DNA of 12,412 bases, from contig JAUVEK010000028.1 in assembly GCA_030594795.1 (NCBI GenBank), positions 1 through 12,412 on the forward strand, in the 5' to 3' direction. The notes beneath the pieces were generated by a model. The model had not been told where the DNA came from. It saw only the letters and a program-made list of their open reading frames with translations, and did not search any database. The DNA comes from Candidatus Nanohalarchaeota archaeon (GTDB taxonomy: Archaea > EX4484-52 > B79-G9). The first letter of the stretch is position 1. Every line of letters starts with the position of its first letter. Of the stretch, positions 1 through 7,078 are shown piece by piece. The position numbers were made by a program, and so were the translations under genes.

Positions 1-37
1 GGGGATTTTTGTTTGTGATTTAGATGGATGCGTCAAA

Positions 38-1273
38 ATGATAGAATTTGAAAAACTAAAATATCCGCCTGCCGGGAAAATAATAGAAGCAAATGGCTCA
101 ACCCTCAGTGTTCCGGATAATCCGGTCATTCCCTATATTGAAGGTGACGGGATAGGGCCTGATGTTATGGCAGCGGCGCTCTCTGTAATAGACGCATCTG
201 TCAAAAAGGCTTATGATGGTAAAAAGAAGATTGCCTGGTTCAGTATACTTGCAGGAGAAAAAGCGCACAAAAAATACAACAACTACCTCCCAAAAGATAC
301 CACAAAAGCAATAGAGCACTTCAGGGTCGCCCTGAAAGGCCCTCTCACAACGCCTGTGGGAAAAGGTTTCAGGAGCCTCAACGTATCTCTTCGCCAGAAA
401 CTTAACCTGTACTCATGCGTAAGGCCGGTACGCTATTTTAGAGGTGTTCCAAGCCCCCTAATGCACCCTGAAAAATTAAACGTCGTGATATTTCGCGAAA
501 ACACTGAAGATGTTTATGCAGGTTATGAATGGGAAAAGGGGACAGAAGAATCAAAACAACTAATCAGTTACCTGAACAGCACCTACAACACAAAAATCAG
601 GCAGGATTCAGGAATCGGGATAAAGCCGATTAGTGAAACCGCATCAAAGCGCCTTGTGCGTGCAGCAATCATTTATGCAATCCGGAACAAAAGAACGTCT
701 GTAACGCTTGTACACAAGGGAAACATCATGAAATACACAGAAGGCGCATTCAAAAACTGGGGATATGAAGTTGCAAAAGAGGAATTCTCCAACCAGACAA
801 TAACCGAGGCTGAGATCAATAATGGCATTTCGCCTGATGGCAAAATTATCATCAAAGATAGGATTGCAGATTCCATGTTCCAGCAGGTCCTTTTGAGGCC
901 TGGTGAATATGATGTCATAGCTACGACAAACCTTAACGGCGATTACCTTTCAGATGCATGCGCAGCGCAGGTCGGCGGGCTCGGTCTTGCACCGGGCGCG
1001 AATATCGGGGACAACATTGCGATTTTTGAGGCAACGCATGGCACAGCACCGAAATACGCTGGCATGGACAAAGTCAATCCAGGCTCATTAATACTCTCAG
1101 GTACAATGATGCTAAACTACATAGGATGGAGCAAGGCAGCGAACCTGACAGAAAGAGCGCTTGAAGAAACCATAGCGCAGAAAAAAGTAACCTATGACCT
1201 TGCAAGACAGATGGATGGCGCAAAAGAACTTAAGTGCAGTGAGTTTGGAAGCGCAGTCATTGAAAACATGTAG
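38..1273 (+). CDS. icd: NADP-dependent isocitrate dehydrogenase
   Basis: Catalyses oxidative decarboxylation of isocitrate to 2-oxoglutarate and CO2 with reduction of NADP+, in the cytoplasm; it supplies 2-oxoglutarate for glutamate synthesis. The 411 residues match the full length of the E. coli Icd type (416). The substrate-binding segment FRSLNVSLRQ (residues 111-120) gives S113, N115 and R119, followed by R129 and R153, numbered as in the E. coli enzyme. Y160 and the lysine in HKGNIMKYTEGAF are also present. The cofactor pocket keeps the NADP determinants: K339-Y340 in HGTAPKYAG, V346 in DKVNPGS, Y386 and R390 in VTYDLAR, equivalent to K344, Y345, V351, Y391 and R395 of E. coli. NADP use is therefore well supported. 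The ATG at 38 is the first good start, but no clear Shine-Dalgarno precedes it and only 37 bases are visible upstream. A hairpin follows the stop codon. Confidence 0.97.
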   Translation: MIEFEKLKYPPAGKIIEANGSTLSVPDNPVIPYIEGDGIGPDVMAAALSVIDASVKKAYDGKKKIAWFSILAGEKAHKKYNNYLPKDTTKAIEHFRVALKGPLTTPVGKGFRSLNVSLRQKLNLYSCVRPVRYFRGVPSPLMHPEKLNVVIFRENTEDVYAGYEWEKGTEESKQLISYLNSTYNTKIRQDSGIGIKPISETASKRLVRAAIIYAIRNKRTSVTLVHKGNIMKYTEGAFKNWGYEVAKEEFSNQTITEAEINNGISPDGKIIIKDRIADSMFQQVLLRPGEYDVIATTNLNGDYLSDACAAQVGGLGLAPGANIGDNIAIFEATHGTAPKYAGMDKVNPGSLILSGTMMLNYIGWSKAANLTERALEETIAQKKVTYDLARQMDGAKELKCSEFGSAVIENM

Positions 1274-1283
1274 AATCTGTGAA

Positions 1284-1303
1284 TTTCTGGACTATTCCAG
1301 AAA
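1284..1303 (+). terminator. 8-bp hairpin after icd
   Basis: TTTCTGGA (1284-1291) and TCCAGAAA (1296-1303) are perfect reverse complements around a 4-base loop CTAT. The hairpin begins ten bases after the icd stop and ends just before the TATA box of the next gene. It could end the icd transcript, although no U-run follows it. Because its right arm runs into the A-rich element upstream of the TATA box, it could instead be an operator. The sequence alone does not decide between these. Confidence 0.45.
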
Positions 1304-1306
1304 AAA

Positions 1307-1316
1307 GTATATAAAC
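1307..1316 (+). promoter_or_regulatory. Archaeal TATA box, probably leaderless promoter of the RND operon
   Basis: GTATATAAAC is a near-ideal archaeal TATA box, preceded by an A-rich stretch (1299-1306) suited to TFB binding. Archaeal transcription usually starts about 22-27 bases downstream of the box, which lands within a few bases of the ATG at 1340. The bases before that ATG (TTTTAATACACG) contain no Shine-Dalgarno, which fits a leaderless or nearly leaderless transcript. The downstream genes are closely packed, so this is the likely main promoter for 1340-4980 and perhaps to 6922. Confidence 0.7.
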
Positions 1317-1339
1317 CTGTTCATTCATTTTAATACACG

Positions 1340-2530
1340 ATGTCATTAATTGAAAAAATACTTGGCAAACTTGCAGATATTCAAAGCAGGCATTACAAAA
1401 TCATGTTCGTAATTACGCTCATAGTCACCATGATTCTCGCATCAGGACTGACAAAATTAGAGATACAGACAGACATTAACAAAGAAATGCCCCAGGACCT
1501 GCCGGTATTCAAACTGGGAAACAAAATATCAGACATCTTCGGGGGACAGGACATCATACTTGTGCTCGTCCGCCTTGACCCTGAGTCAAACATACAATCA
1601 GCACCAAAAGACATTCGCGACCCAAGAGTCATCCAGTCCCTGGTAGACCTTGAAGATTTACTTGCCGATGAATCTTCAATTGATAATATTCAGTCAATAG
1701 GCACAATATTTGATGCAATGGACGAGGGGGTCCCATCCACACTAGATGATGTCAGGACAAACCTTTCAGACATACCTGACTCAGCAATGTTCTTCAACAA
1801 AGACTATACAGCAACACTACTGTATGCATACACAAGTGTCGGCAGTTCAGAAGAAAAAACAATGGCTGTAACGGACAGCATAAACGATTACATTGAACAG
1901 GTATCAAAACCACCAGGCATAAAACTGTCTGTAACAGGCATTCTTCCAATGAGGATTGTAATTCTCGACCTTCTTGTGCATGACGCAGGCTTCACAATCA
2001 TGGTTGCTGCATTGATAATACTCGGTCTTCTCATAATCATGCAGGGTTCATTCAGCAAAGCCATACTGGTATTCATACCACTTTCCATGGGCCTTATATG
2101 GACAATAGGTGCAATGGGCTGGCTCAACATACCCATTTCAATAGCAACTGTCGGTCTTGGCGCAATGATACTCGGACTCGGTGTAGAATACGGAGTTTTT
2201 ATCGTGGCAAGATACAATGAAGAAAGAGATAAAGGCATAACACAAAGAGAATCACTTCTTGCAACAGTTCCGTCAGTCGGTTATGCAATATTTGGCTCAG
2301 CCACAACAACAATGGCAGGATTTCTTGCCCTTCTGGCATCCACAATGCCCATGATGCAGCATCTTGGATTTTCCCTTGCACTTGGCATCTTTTTCAGTAT
2401 GACAGCAGCAGTTGTCGCAAACCCGCCGCTCATACTGATTGGAGAAAAACTCAGTTACAATAGGACCCACAAAAAGCACAGGAAATACACACAAAAATTG
2501 GAAAAACACAAAAGAAGAACATGGCGATAA
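1340..2530 (+). CDS. Half-size RND/MMPL-family membrane protein, first half (HAE3-like)
   Basis: 396 residues with the layout of one half of an RND exporter: TM1 at about 20-37, a large extracytoplasmic domain at 38-215, then five clustered membrane segments near 216-234, 240-260, 267-289, 313-333 and 342-368. TM4 carries GLGVEYGVFIVARYNEE, with E283-Y284 where MMPL/HAE3 proteins usually have Asp-Tyr; this pair lies in the proton-coupling region. RDPR (93-96) and PPGI (191-194) recur at matching positions in the next gene. Full-length archaeal HAE3 transporters have two such halves; half-size members are known, for example in Methanocaldococcus. The tail after residue 370 is strongly basic. 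The substrate is unknown; related families move lipids, hopanoids or hydrophobic compounds. It probably pairs with the next gene product. Starts one base pair group after a strong TATA box, with no Shine-Dalgarno. Confidence 0.9.
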   Translation: MSLIEKILGKLADIQSRHYKIMFVITLIVTMILASGLTKLEIQTDINKEMPQDLPVFKLGNKISDIFGGQDIILVLVRLDPESNIQSAPKDIRDPRVIQSLVDLEDLLADESSIDNIQSIGTIFDAMDEGVPSTLDDVRTNLSDIPDSAMFFNKDYTATLLYAYTSVGSSEEKTMAVTDSINDYIEQVSKPPGIKLSVTGILPMRIVILDLLVHDAGFTIMVAALIILGLLIIMQGSFSKAILVFIPLSMGLIWTIGAMGWLNIPISIATVGLGAMILGLGVEYGVFIVARYNEERDKGITQRESLLATVPSVGYAIFGSATTTMAGFLALLASTMPMMQHLGFSLALGIFFSMTAAVVANPPLILIGEKLSYNRTHKKHRKYTQKLEKHKRRTWR

Positions 2531-2531
2531 A

Positions 2532-3671
2532 ATGCATAAAAAGCTAATAAAGATACACGCGGATTTTGTAAGCTATCATCCTTTTATTGTACTTTTATTA
2601 ATGCTTGTAGTCTCGTATTTTGCATTCAGTTTAGCATCTTCGATTGAAATGGAAAGTGCGGGCTATGAAGACCTTCTGCCGGAAGATATTGAAGTAATAA
2701 GTGCAATGAACTACGTAAGAGAAGAATTCGGCGGTGCAGACAGTGTGCTGATAGTACTTGAATCATCTCCAGGAAACACAAATTCAAATGAAATCCGCGA
2801 CGTCAGGGACCCAAGACTCCTTGAATACATGAGTCTCTTGCAGGAGCGCGCAATACTTGTAGACAACGTAGTAAGCGCAAGCAGTGCATCAGACATCCTC
2901 AAAAGCCTCAATAACGGTCATCTCCCGAAATCACTAAACACAGCAAAAAACCTCTCCATACAAACCCCCCGCCTTCAAACCTACATCAGCAGCGATTACT
3001 CAATAGCCCTCATAAGATTAAGGATAACAGACATAACAGACACAAAAGAAATTGAAGAGCTTGAAAAAGACCTGAATAATGCCATAAACGAAATCTCCCG
3101 CCCGCCGGGTATTTCAGTAAAACTCTCGGGAGAAAAAATCCAGATGTCTGTACTGACACGCCTCATCCAGCCGGACATGCAAAAGACATCCCGTATATCA
3201 TTGATTGCCATACTTGTAATTCTCTTTTTTCTATTCAGATCAATAAAGCACGGCATAATCCCGCTTATGACAATAATTCTTGGTGTGCTGTGGTCAATGG
3301 GATTCATGGGATTTATCGGCATGAACCTGAGTTCAATGACTTCAGGTGTAATTGCAATGATAATGGGTATTGGCATTGATTTTGGCATCCAGACAGTAAC
3401 GCGCTTCAGGCAGGAAATTGCAGACAATGTTCCTAAAAGAGCAATGAGCATAACATTATCAAATGTATTCATGCCCATGGCAACAACCACGCTTGCTGCA
3501 CTGATAGGATTCAGGGCAATGTCCCTTGGAGAACTGACCATCATGTCAGACCTTGGAACAATCATGAGTTATGGTGTAGCTGCATGTTTCCTTGCAGCAG
3601 TAACAGTAATACCTGCACTGCTTGTAATATTCGAGTTTGGAAACAATAAAAATAATAAAGGAGTTGATTAA
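2532..3671 (+). CDS. Half-size RND/MMPL-family membrane protein, second half (HAE3-like)
   Basis: 379 residues from the ATG at 2532, which lies one base after the stop of the first half. An in-frame ATG at 2439 exists but would add a hydrophilic stretch inside the preceding gene, so I reject it. TM1 is near 16-34, the extracytoplasmic domain at 35-218, and further membrane segments lie near 219-236, 241-262, 268-292, 311-330 and 339-366. TM4 reads MGIGIDFGIQTVTRFRQE, with D283-F284: the Asp is kept but the usual Tyr is Phe. RDPR (92-95), PPGI (191-194) and TTTLAALIGF (318-327) align with the first half almost without gaps, so the pair arose by duplication. The one-base spacing suggests translational coupling and about equal synthesis, fitting a heteromeric transporter. 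Substrate unknown. Confidence 0.9.
   Translation: MHKKLIKIHADFVSYHPFIVLLLMLVVSYFAFSLASSIEMESAGYEDLLPEDIEVISAMNYVREEFGGADSVLIVLESSPGNTNSNEIRDVRDPRLLEYMSLLQERAILVDNVVSASSASDILKSLNNGHLPKSLNTAKNLSIQTPRLQTYISSDYSIALIRLRITDITDTKEIEELEKDLNNAINEISRPPGISVKLSGEKIQMSVLTRLIQPDMQKTSRISLIAILVILFFLFRSIKHGIIPLMTIILGVLWSMGFMGFIGMNLSSMTSGVIAMIMGIGIDFGIQTVTRFRQEIADNVPKRAMSITLSNVFMPMATTTLAALIGFRAMSLGELTIMSDLGTIMSYGVAACFLAAVTVIPALLVIFEFGNNKNNKGVD
3657..3663 (+). promoter_or_regulatory. Shine-Dalgarno that sets the start of the COG1361 gene
   Basis: AAAGGAG lies inside the last codons of the second RND gene, nine bases before the ATG at 3673. This favours 3673 over the in-frame ATG at 3637, which would add 12 residues ahead of a normal signal peptide and overlap the upstream gene. 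Confidence 0.7.
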
Positions 3672-3672
3672 C

Positions 3673-4980
3673 ATGAAAAATAATATAAGATACAAAAAAA
3701 CAGGACTAATAGGATTTATATTGATGCTTGCGCTATACGGAGCAACCGCATCAGCCATAGGCTCGCAGCTAGACATCACATTAATGCGCACAGATCCTGA
3801 CCCCGTATCCGCAGGAACATACTTTGATATAATCCTAAAACTCGAAAATATAGGCACAAAAGAAGCAAAGAATGTATCTGTCACAATCCTGCTAGAATAT
3901 CCGTTTTCGCTCGGTCCCGGGGAAGATGCAAAAAAAGATTACGGCACTCTTGAGATAATGTCTCCTATCACAATGCGCTACACATTGTATGTGGATAAGA
4001 ACGCTATTGACGGCCTAAACAAACTGGCAGTAGCATATACCACTCGAAGCGGGATGAAAGTTACAGAAGACATTGCAATAGACATAGAAAGCAAAAAAAT
4101 CAACTTGTACCTGGGCGGTCTTGAGACAGACCCTACAAAACTGACATCAGACACAGACAGCGCAAAGCTTACAGTTGAGATACAGAATGTAGGTGAGGCA
4201 GATGCGCAGATGGTTTCATCAGAACTTATACTGCCTGATGGCTTCAGTCCTTCTACAAGTTACTCAGACAGGTACATGCTCGGGACAATCAGCTGTGACT
4301 CAAGCAAAAGTGCGGTCTATTACATTGACATAGACAAATCTGTGCAAGAGGGACTTTATCCTGCAAAAATATTTTTGAGATATAAAGACAGCACAGGCTC
4401 GCGCTCAGAATATAAAGAAAAAACACTTGAACTTGATATTCCTGTGATGGGAAGACCGGATTTTGAGATAACTAGTGTTTCGACAAGTCCTTTGAAGATT
4501 GCACCAGGTGATGAGAATGTTGAGCTGAAACTGAAAATCAAAAATACCGGTTCCAAGAAAGGGGAAAGCGTATCTGTCAGAATATTTAAAAAGTCAGAAC
4601 AGCCGGTTGATTTTGATGAAAAGTCAGATTATATCGGAACCCTGGATGTAGGTGAGGAAGGGTATGGTGTATTAAAATTGAGCGTTGATGAGAGTGCTGC
4701 GCTCAAAACGTATCTGCTTGACGCAGAAATAAGAACAGTATATGAAAACAGTGTCCTTGTTTATGGCCGTACTGTTCCGCTGAGCGTATCTTTTGTAAGA
4801 GAAGAAATCCCGATACACGAGAAATACCAGCAGTATTATCTACCTGTTGCCGGTCTTGTGGTGCTGTATCTCTTGTGGCGCTATATGCTGCCATTTGTGA
4901 TGCACAGGATATCTTCGACCAATAAGAAAGACAGACAAAAAATAAAACACCATGTTGAAAATAGTGATGAATTACTCTGA
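3673..4980 (+). CDS. COG1361-like secreted Ig-fold protein with C-terminal membrane anchor
   Basis: 435 residues. The N-terminus is a signal peptide: basic residues, a hydrophobic core at about 11-27, and a likely cut near ASA (26-28). Three Ig-like beta-sandwich units follow, at roughly 32-138, 142-258 and 262-375. Each shows the CARDB/NEW3-type pattern of a Pro/Gly turn and then a strand with 'N-x-G', as in LENIGTKEAKNVSV, IQNVGEADAQ and IKNTGSKKGESV. A membrane helix at about 387-409 and a basic cytoplasmic tail anchor the protein, leaving most of it outside the cell. This matches archaeal COG1361 S-layer-related proteins. It begins one base after the second RND gene, so it is probably an extracytoplasmic partner of that transporter; this is inference from position and topology. 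The biochemical function is not known. Confidence 0.86.
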   Translation: MKNNIRYKKTGLIGFILMLALYGATASAIGSQLDITLMRTDPDPVSAGTYFDIILKLENIGTKEAKNVSVTILLEYPFSLGPGEDAKKDYGTLEIMSPITMRYTLYVDKNAIDGLNKLAVAYTTRSGMKVTEDIAIDIESKKINLYLGGLETDPTKLTSDTDSAKLTVEIQNVGEADAQMVSSELILPDGFSPSTSYSDRYMLGTISCDSSKSAVYYIDIDKSVQEGLYPAKIFLRYKDSTGSRSEYKEKTLELDIPVMGRPDFEITSVSTSPLKIAPGDENVELKLKIKNTGSKKGESVSVRIFKKSEQPVDFDEKSDYIGTLDVGEEGYGVLKLSVDESAALKTYLLDAEIRTVYENSVLVYGRTVPLSVSFVREEIPIHEKYQQYYLPVAGLVVLYLLWRYMLPFVMHRISSTNKKDRQKIKHHVENSDELL

Positions 4981-5003
4981 ACATTAAAACAAAGGCGATT
5001 ATT

Positions 5004-5711
5004 ATGGACATATCTTTTATTGTTCCGACATTAAATGAAGAGAAATATATTGAAAACTGCCTCAAAGCTATAAAAAACCAGGAAACATCTTACACATACG
5101 AAATAATAGTCGTTGACGGATACAGCACAGACAGAACCGTAGAAATCGCACAAAGATACGCGGACAAAATCATCTTTTCGAAAGTAAGGTCTGTCGCGGT
5201 CCAGCGCAACATGGGGGCTAAAAGCTCACGCAGTAAATACTTTGCATTCATAGATGCAGATACACAGATATGCACAGATTACATTGAAACAGTCATCCTG
5301 CACCTCGAAAACGGCTATTTAGGTGTGTCTTTAGGATTTGAATTTGAGAAAAAGAAGTTAGAATTATTGTTTGCTGAAAAAGTGACAAATAGCTATTATC
5401 ATGCAAGAAGCTTGCTTGGCGAAGCAACACTGCCGGGTTTTAACATCTCTATCTCAAAAAATGTATTTACAGAACTTGGAGGATTCAGGAACATTATATT
5501 AGAAGATGTTGATATTTCAAGGACATTAAATAAGATTGGGCCAACAAAATACATTACCTCAAAAAAAGTGGTCACATCACCACGCAAACTCGATAAAATG
5601 GGTGTGCTTGGGACCTTGAGGTATTATGTTGAACTTGACCTGAGCAAAAGTTCGCGTATTGAGCCAGTTAAAAATCTTCTTAAGCACAAAAAATATATAC
5701 ATATCAGGTGA
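5004..5711 (+). CDS. Glycosyltransferase family 2 (GT-A fold)
   Basis: 235 residues, soluble, with no membrane segments. It should transfer a sugar from a nucleotide-activated donor to an unknown acceptor. N-terminal FIVPTLNEEKYI (5-16) and VVDGYSTDRTVEIA (36-49) form the nucleotide-binding half. DADT (84-87) is the DxD-type metal site, and LEDVDIS (166-172) supplies the acidic residues expected near the catalytic base. The C-terminal part is short and ends with a basic run, so the enzyme may sit on the inner membrane face. It starts 23 bases after the COG1361 gene, with AAAGG a few bases upstream, and its stop overlaps the Shine-Dalgarno of the next gene. Its position in the envelope block suggests a glycolipid or surface-glycan role; the sugar and acceptor cannot be read from sequence. 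Confidence 0.93.
   Translation: MDISFIVPTLNEEKYIENCLKAIKNQETSYTYEIIVVDGYSTDRTVEIAQRYADKIIFSKVRSVAVQRNMGAKSSRSKYFAFIDADTQICTDYIETVILHLENGYLGVSLGFEFEKKKLELLFAEKVTNSYYHARSLLGEATLPGFNISISKNVFTELGGFRNIILEDVDISRTLNKIGPTKYITSKKVVTSPRKLDKMGVLGTLRYYVELDLSKSSRIEPVKNLLKHKKYIHIR
5706..5711 (+). promoter_or_regulatory. Shine-Dalgarno AGGTGA overlapping a stop codon
   Basis: AGGTGA matches the archaeal Shine-Dalgarno core and contains the TGA stop (5709-5711) of the glycosyltransferase. The ATG at 5717 follows after five bases. A GTG at 5708 in the same frame would give the common 4-base GTGA overlap and three extra residues, but it lies inside the Shine-Dalgarno, so I prefer 5717. Either way the two genes are translationally coupled. 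Confidence 0.65.
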
Positions 5712-5716
5712 AATTT

Positions 5717-6922
5717 ATGCCGAAAATAGATTCGTACAGAAAAAGAATAAAGAAATATAAAAACAAGGTCATTGAACAAACCATAGTCAAAGATATTTTT
5801 GGAAAATCCAGAGAACTAATGGGATCAGCGAAAGAAATACAGAAATATATCCGCAAACTACCTGAAAATGAAAGAAAAAGAATTACCAGTCATATTGAGA
5901 ACACCAGATATCGCTATAAGACAATTGAAAGGCTGTTTATAAAAAAAGAAAAAAGAAAAGCAGTTGACAACCTTTTCTTCTCATTTGACGAGCTGCCTAT
6001 ATTTGGCAAAGAATACTGGTTCATGAAATTCACATCAGACACCGGCTCAAAAACCCAGCTTCTTTTCATGTTCGGAAGAAGTGCAGGGGATATGGAAATC
6101 AATGGCAAATACCTTGAAAACAAAAAACTAAGCCATGACAAATACCATGGCTATGTGGTAAGCTGGGCTTATGATGATAAGCAAAATAATATAATAAATG
6201 ACTTAAGCACAATAAAAATATCAAAAAATTCAATCTATGTCAATAATAAATCTGTTTCTGCATGTTTCAGTGGAAGTTTCCCAAAATACAACCTGAATAT
6301 TTCAAAAAATGACAAAAGCATTTGCAGCCTGAAAATAACTGAGCCAAAAAACCAGGCATTGAATTTCGAAATTAATGAGAACTATAAGGCATTTTTTGGG
6401 TATGAACTTGTAAACCTATATTTCGATTTTGAAGGCACATTGTTTAAAAAAGAGTTCCACGGCAAGTGCTATGTTCAAAAAGTTGTGCTAGTAGGACCAT
6501 TCCTGCCCTGGAAATGGGGAAGAATAGTATTTAAAAATGGCTCAATATTAACCGGTTTTATCCCTAATCTGGAAATTTTAGGTTTGAAATACCAGATTAA
6601 TTTAAATTCCTATTATTATGACTCTGTATCAAAGAAAACCTACCATTACACAAATGTGAGGATTTATGCCTTCCCGTCCCCGGATGGCTGCATAAGATGG
6701 ATTATTACAGGCAACAATGCCAATAAGAACAATCTCTATATATGCATGAAAAGTTACAGCCATGAGACATTTACATTCAAAAAATGGAGCAATTTCACTT
6801 ATATTGAATATCTCGTTGATGTCATTGATTTTAGTCTGGCTCTTGATGGAAAGAATATTAGCCTGAAAGATGTCGGCGGGGGAATCGGAATGGTAGAAGA
6901 TACCGGTGGATATGTATTTTAG
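5717..6922 (+). CDS. Unrecognised protein: basic helical N-terminus plus beta-rich, possibly lipocalin-like domain
   Basis: 401 residues; I do not recognise the family with certainty. Residues 1-82 are rich in Lys, Arg and Glu and look helical, possibly coiled coil. From about 85 on the protein is dominated by short alternating hydrophobic strands rich in aromatic residues and Asn, with no signal peptide or membrane helix. The segment at 239-274 (EG, then HGKCYVQKV, PFLPWKWGRIVFKNGS) and the glycine-rich C-terminus GGGIGMVEDTGGYVF resemble, by eye, the CrtC/AttH/tocopherol-cyclase type of double-lipocalin proteins, which act on isoprenoids and other lipids. That resemblance is weak and should be treated as a hypothesis. 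Tight coupling to the glycosyltransferase implies a shared pathway, perhaps a lipid or glycolipid of the envelope. A-rich codon choice (many AAA, AAT, ATA) is stronger than in the genes before it. Confidence 0.88.
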   Translation: MPKIDSYRKRIKKYKNKVIEQTIVKDIFGKSRELMGSAKEIQKYIRKLPENERKRITSHIENTRYRYKTIERLFIKKEKRKAVDNLFFSFDELPIFGKEYWFMKFTSDTGSKTQLLFMFGRSAGDMEINGKYLENKKLSHDKYHGYVVSWAYDDKQNNIINDLSTIKISKNSIYVNNKSVSACFSGSFPKYNLNISKNDKSICSLKITEPKNQALNFEINENYKAFFGYELVNLYFDFEGTLFKKEFHGKCYVQKVVLVGPFLPWKWGRIVFKNGSILTGFIPNLEILGLKYQINLNSYYYDSVSKKTYHYTNVRIYAFPSPDGCIRWIITGNNANKNNLYICMKSYSHETFTFKKWSNFTYIEYLVDVIDFSLALDGKNISLKDVGGGIGMVEDTGGYVF

Positions 6923-6934
6923 ATAAGCAAAACA

Positions 6935-6973
6935 TTTTTGATTGTCTATAAAGTATGACCCGACAATCAAAAA
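6935..6973. repeat. Perfect 12-bp inverted repeat enclosing a TATA-like box
   Basis: TTTTTGATTGTC (6935-6946) and GACAATCAAAAA (6962-6973) are exact reverse complements, separated by 15 bases that contain TATAAAGT (6947-6954). It starts 12 bases after the stop at 6922. It could be the transcription-ending hairpin of the 1340-6922 block. The enclosed TATA-like box and arm centres about 27 bases apart also suit an operator bound by a dimeric regulator such as the PadR protein encoded just downstream. Confidence 0.75.
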
Positions 6974-6976
6974 GCT

Positions 6977-7007
6977 TGAAAATACTCACATTGAACCAAT
7001 ATTTTCA
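6977..7007. repeat. 8-bp inverted repeat next to the larger one
   Basis: TGAAAATA (6977-6984) and TATTTTCA (7000-7007) are exact reverse complements separated by 15 bases, the same spacing as in the larger inverted repeat immediately before it. AT-rich arms of this length can occur by chance, so its significance is uncertain; the shared spacing is the only reason to list it. Confidence 0.35.
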
Positions 7008-7026
7008 TGATTTTCGATTCTTAGAT

Positions 7027-7034
7027 ATTATAAG
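7027..7034 (+). promoter_or_regulatory. Probable TATA box of the PadR-type gene
   Basis: ATTATAAG sits about 50 bases before the ATG at 7079. A start site 22-27 bases downstream would fall near 7055, leaving a leader of about 24 bases that holds the GAGGTG Shine-Dalgarno at 7067-7072. The alternative TATAAAGT at 6947 would give a leader of about 100 bases. Confidence 0.5.
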
Positions 7035-7046
7035 AAATCCAAAAAT

Positions 7047-7057
7047 ATGTAAAACAT
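7047..7057. promoter_or_regulatory. ATGT-AAA-ACAT dyad, possible PadR autoregulatory operator
   Basis: ATGTAAAACAT consists of ATGT and ACAT half-sites three bases apart, lying over the predicted transcription start. Several characterised PadR-family repressors recognise ATGT/ACAT half-sites, although usually with about eight bases between them. The closer spacing lowers confidence. Confidence 0.3.
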
Positions 7058-7078
7058 CTATATGCTGAGGTGTAAAAA

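Noticed and set aside
21..32. TAGATGGATGCG shared with 8877-8888, and TGGATGCGC repeated at 8822-8830
   Set aside because: A shared 12-mer is expected a few times by chance among all pairs of positions in a window of this size, and the flanks do not match, so I do not call a regulatory repeat.
2439..2531. Upstream in-frame ATG extending the second RND half into the first gene
   Set aside because: The added 31 residues are hydrophilic, antisense to nothing useful in the family, and overlap the basic tail of the first half. The ATG at 2532 gives the normal family N-terminus directly before TM1.
2996..3565. 189-codon minus-strand ORF inside the second RND gene
   Set aside because: It is a shadow of the membrane-protein codons; its Met/Ile/Ser-rich translation carries no family signature.
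1340..3671. The two RND halves as one gene broken by a frameshift
   Set aside because: Each half has its own start and stop in good position, both align with complete half-transporters, and half-size RND genes are known in archaea. This looks like natural separate genes.
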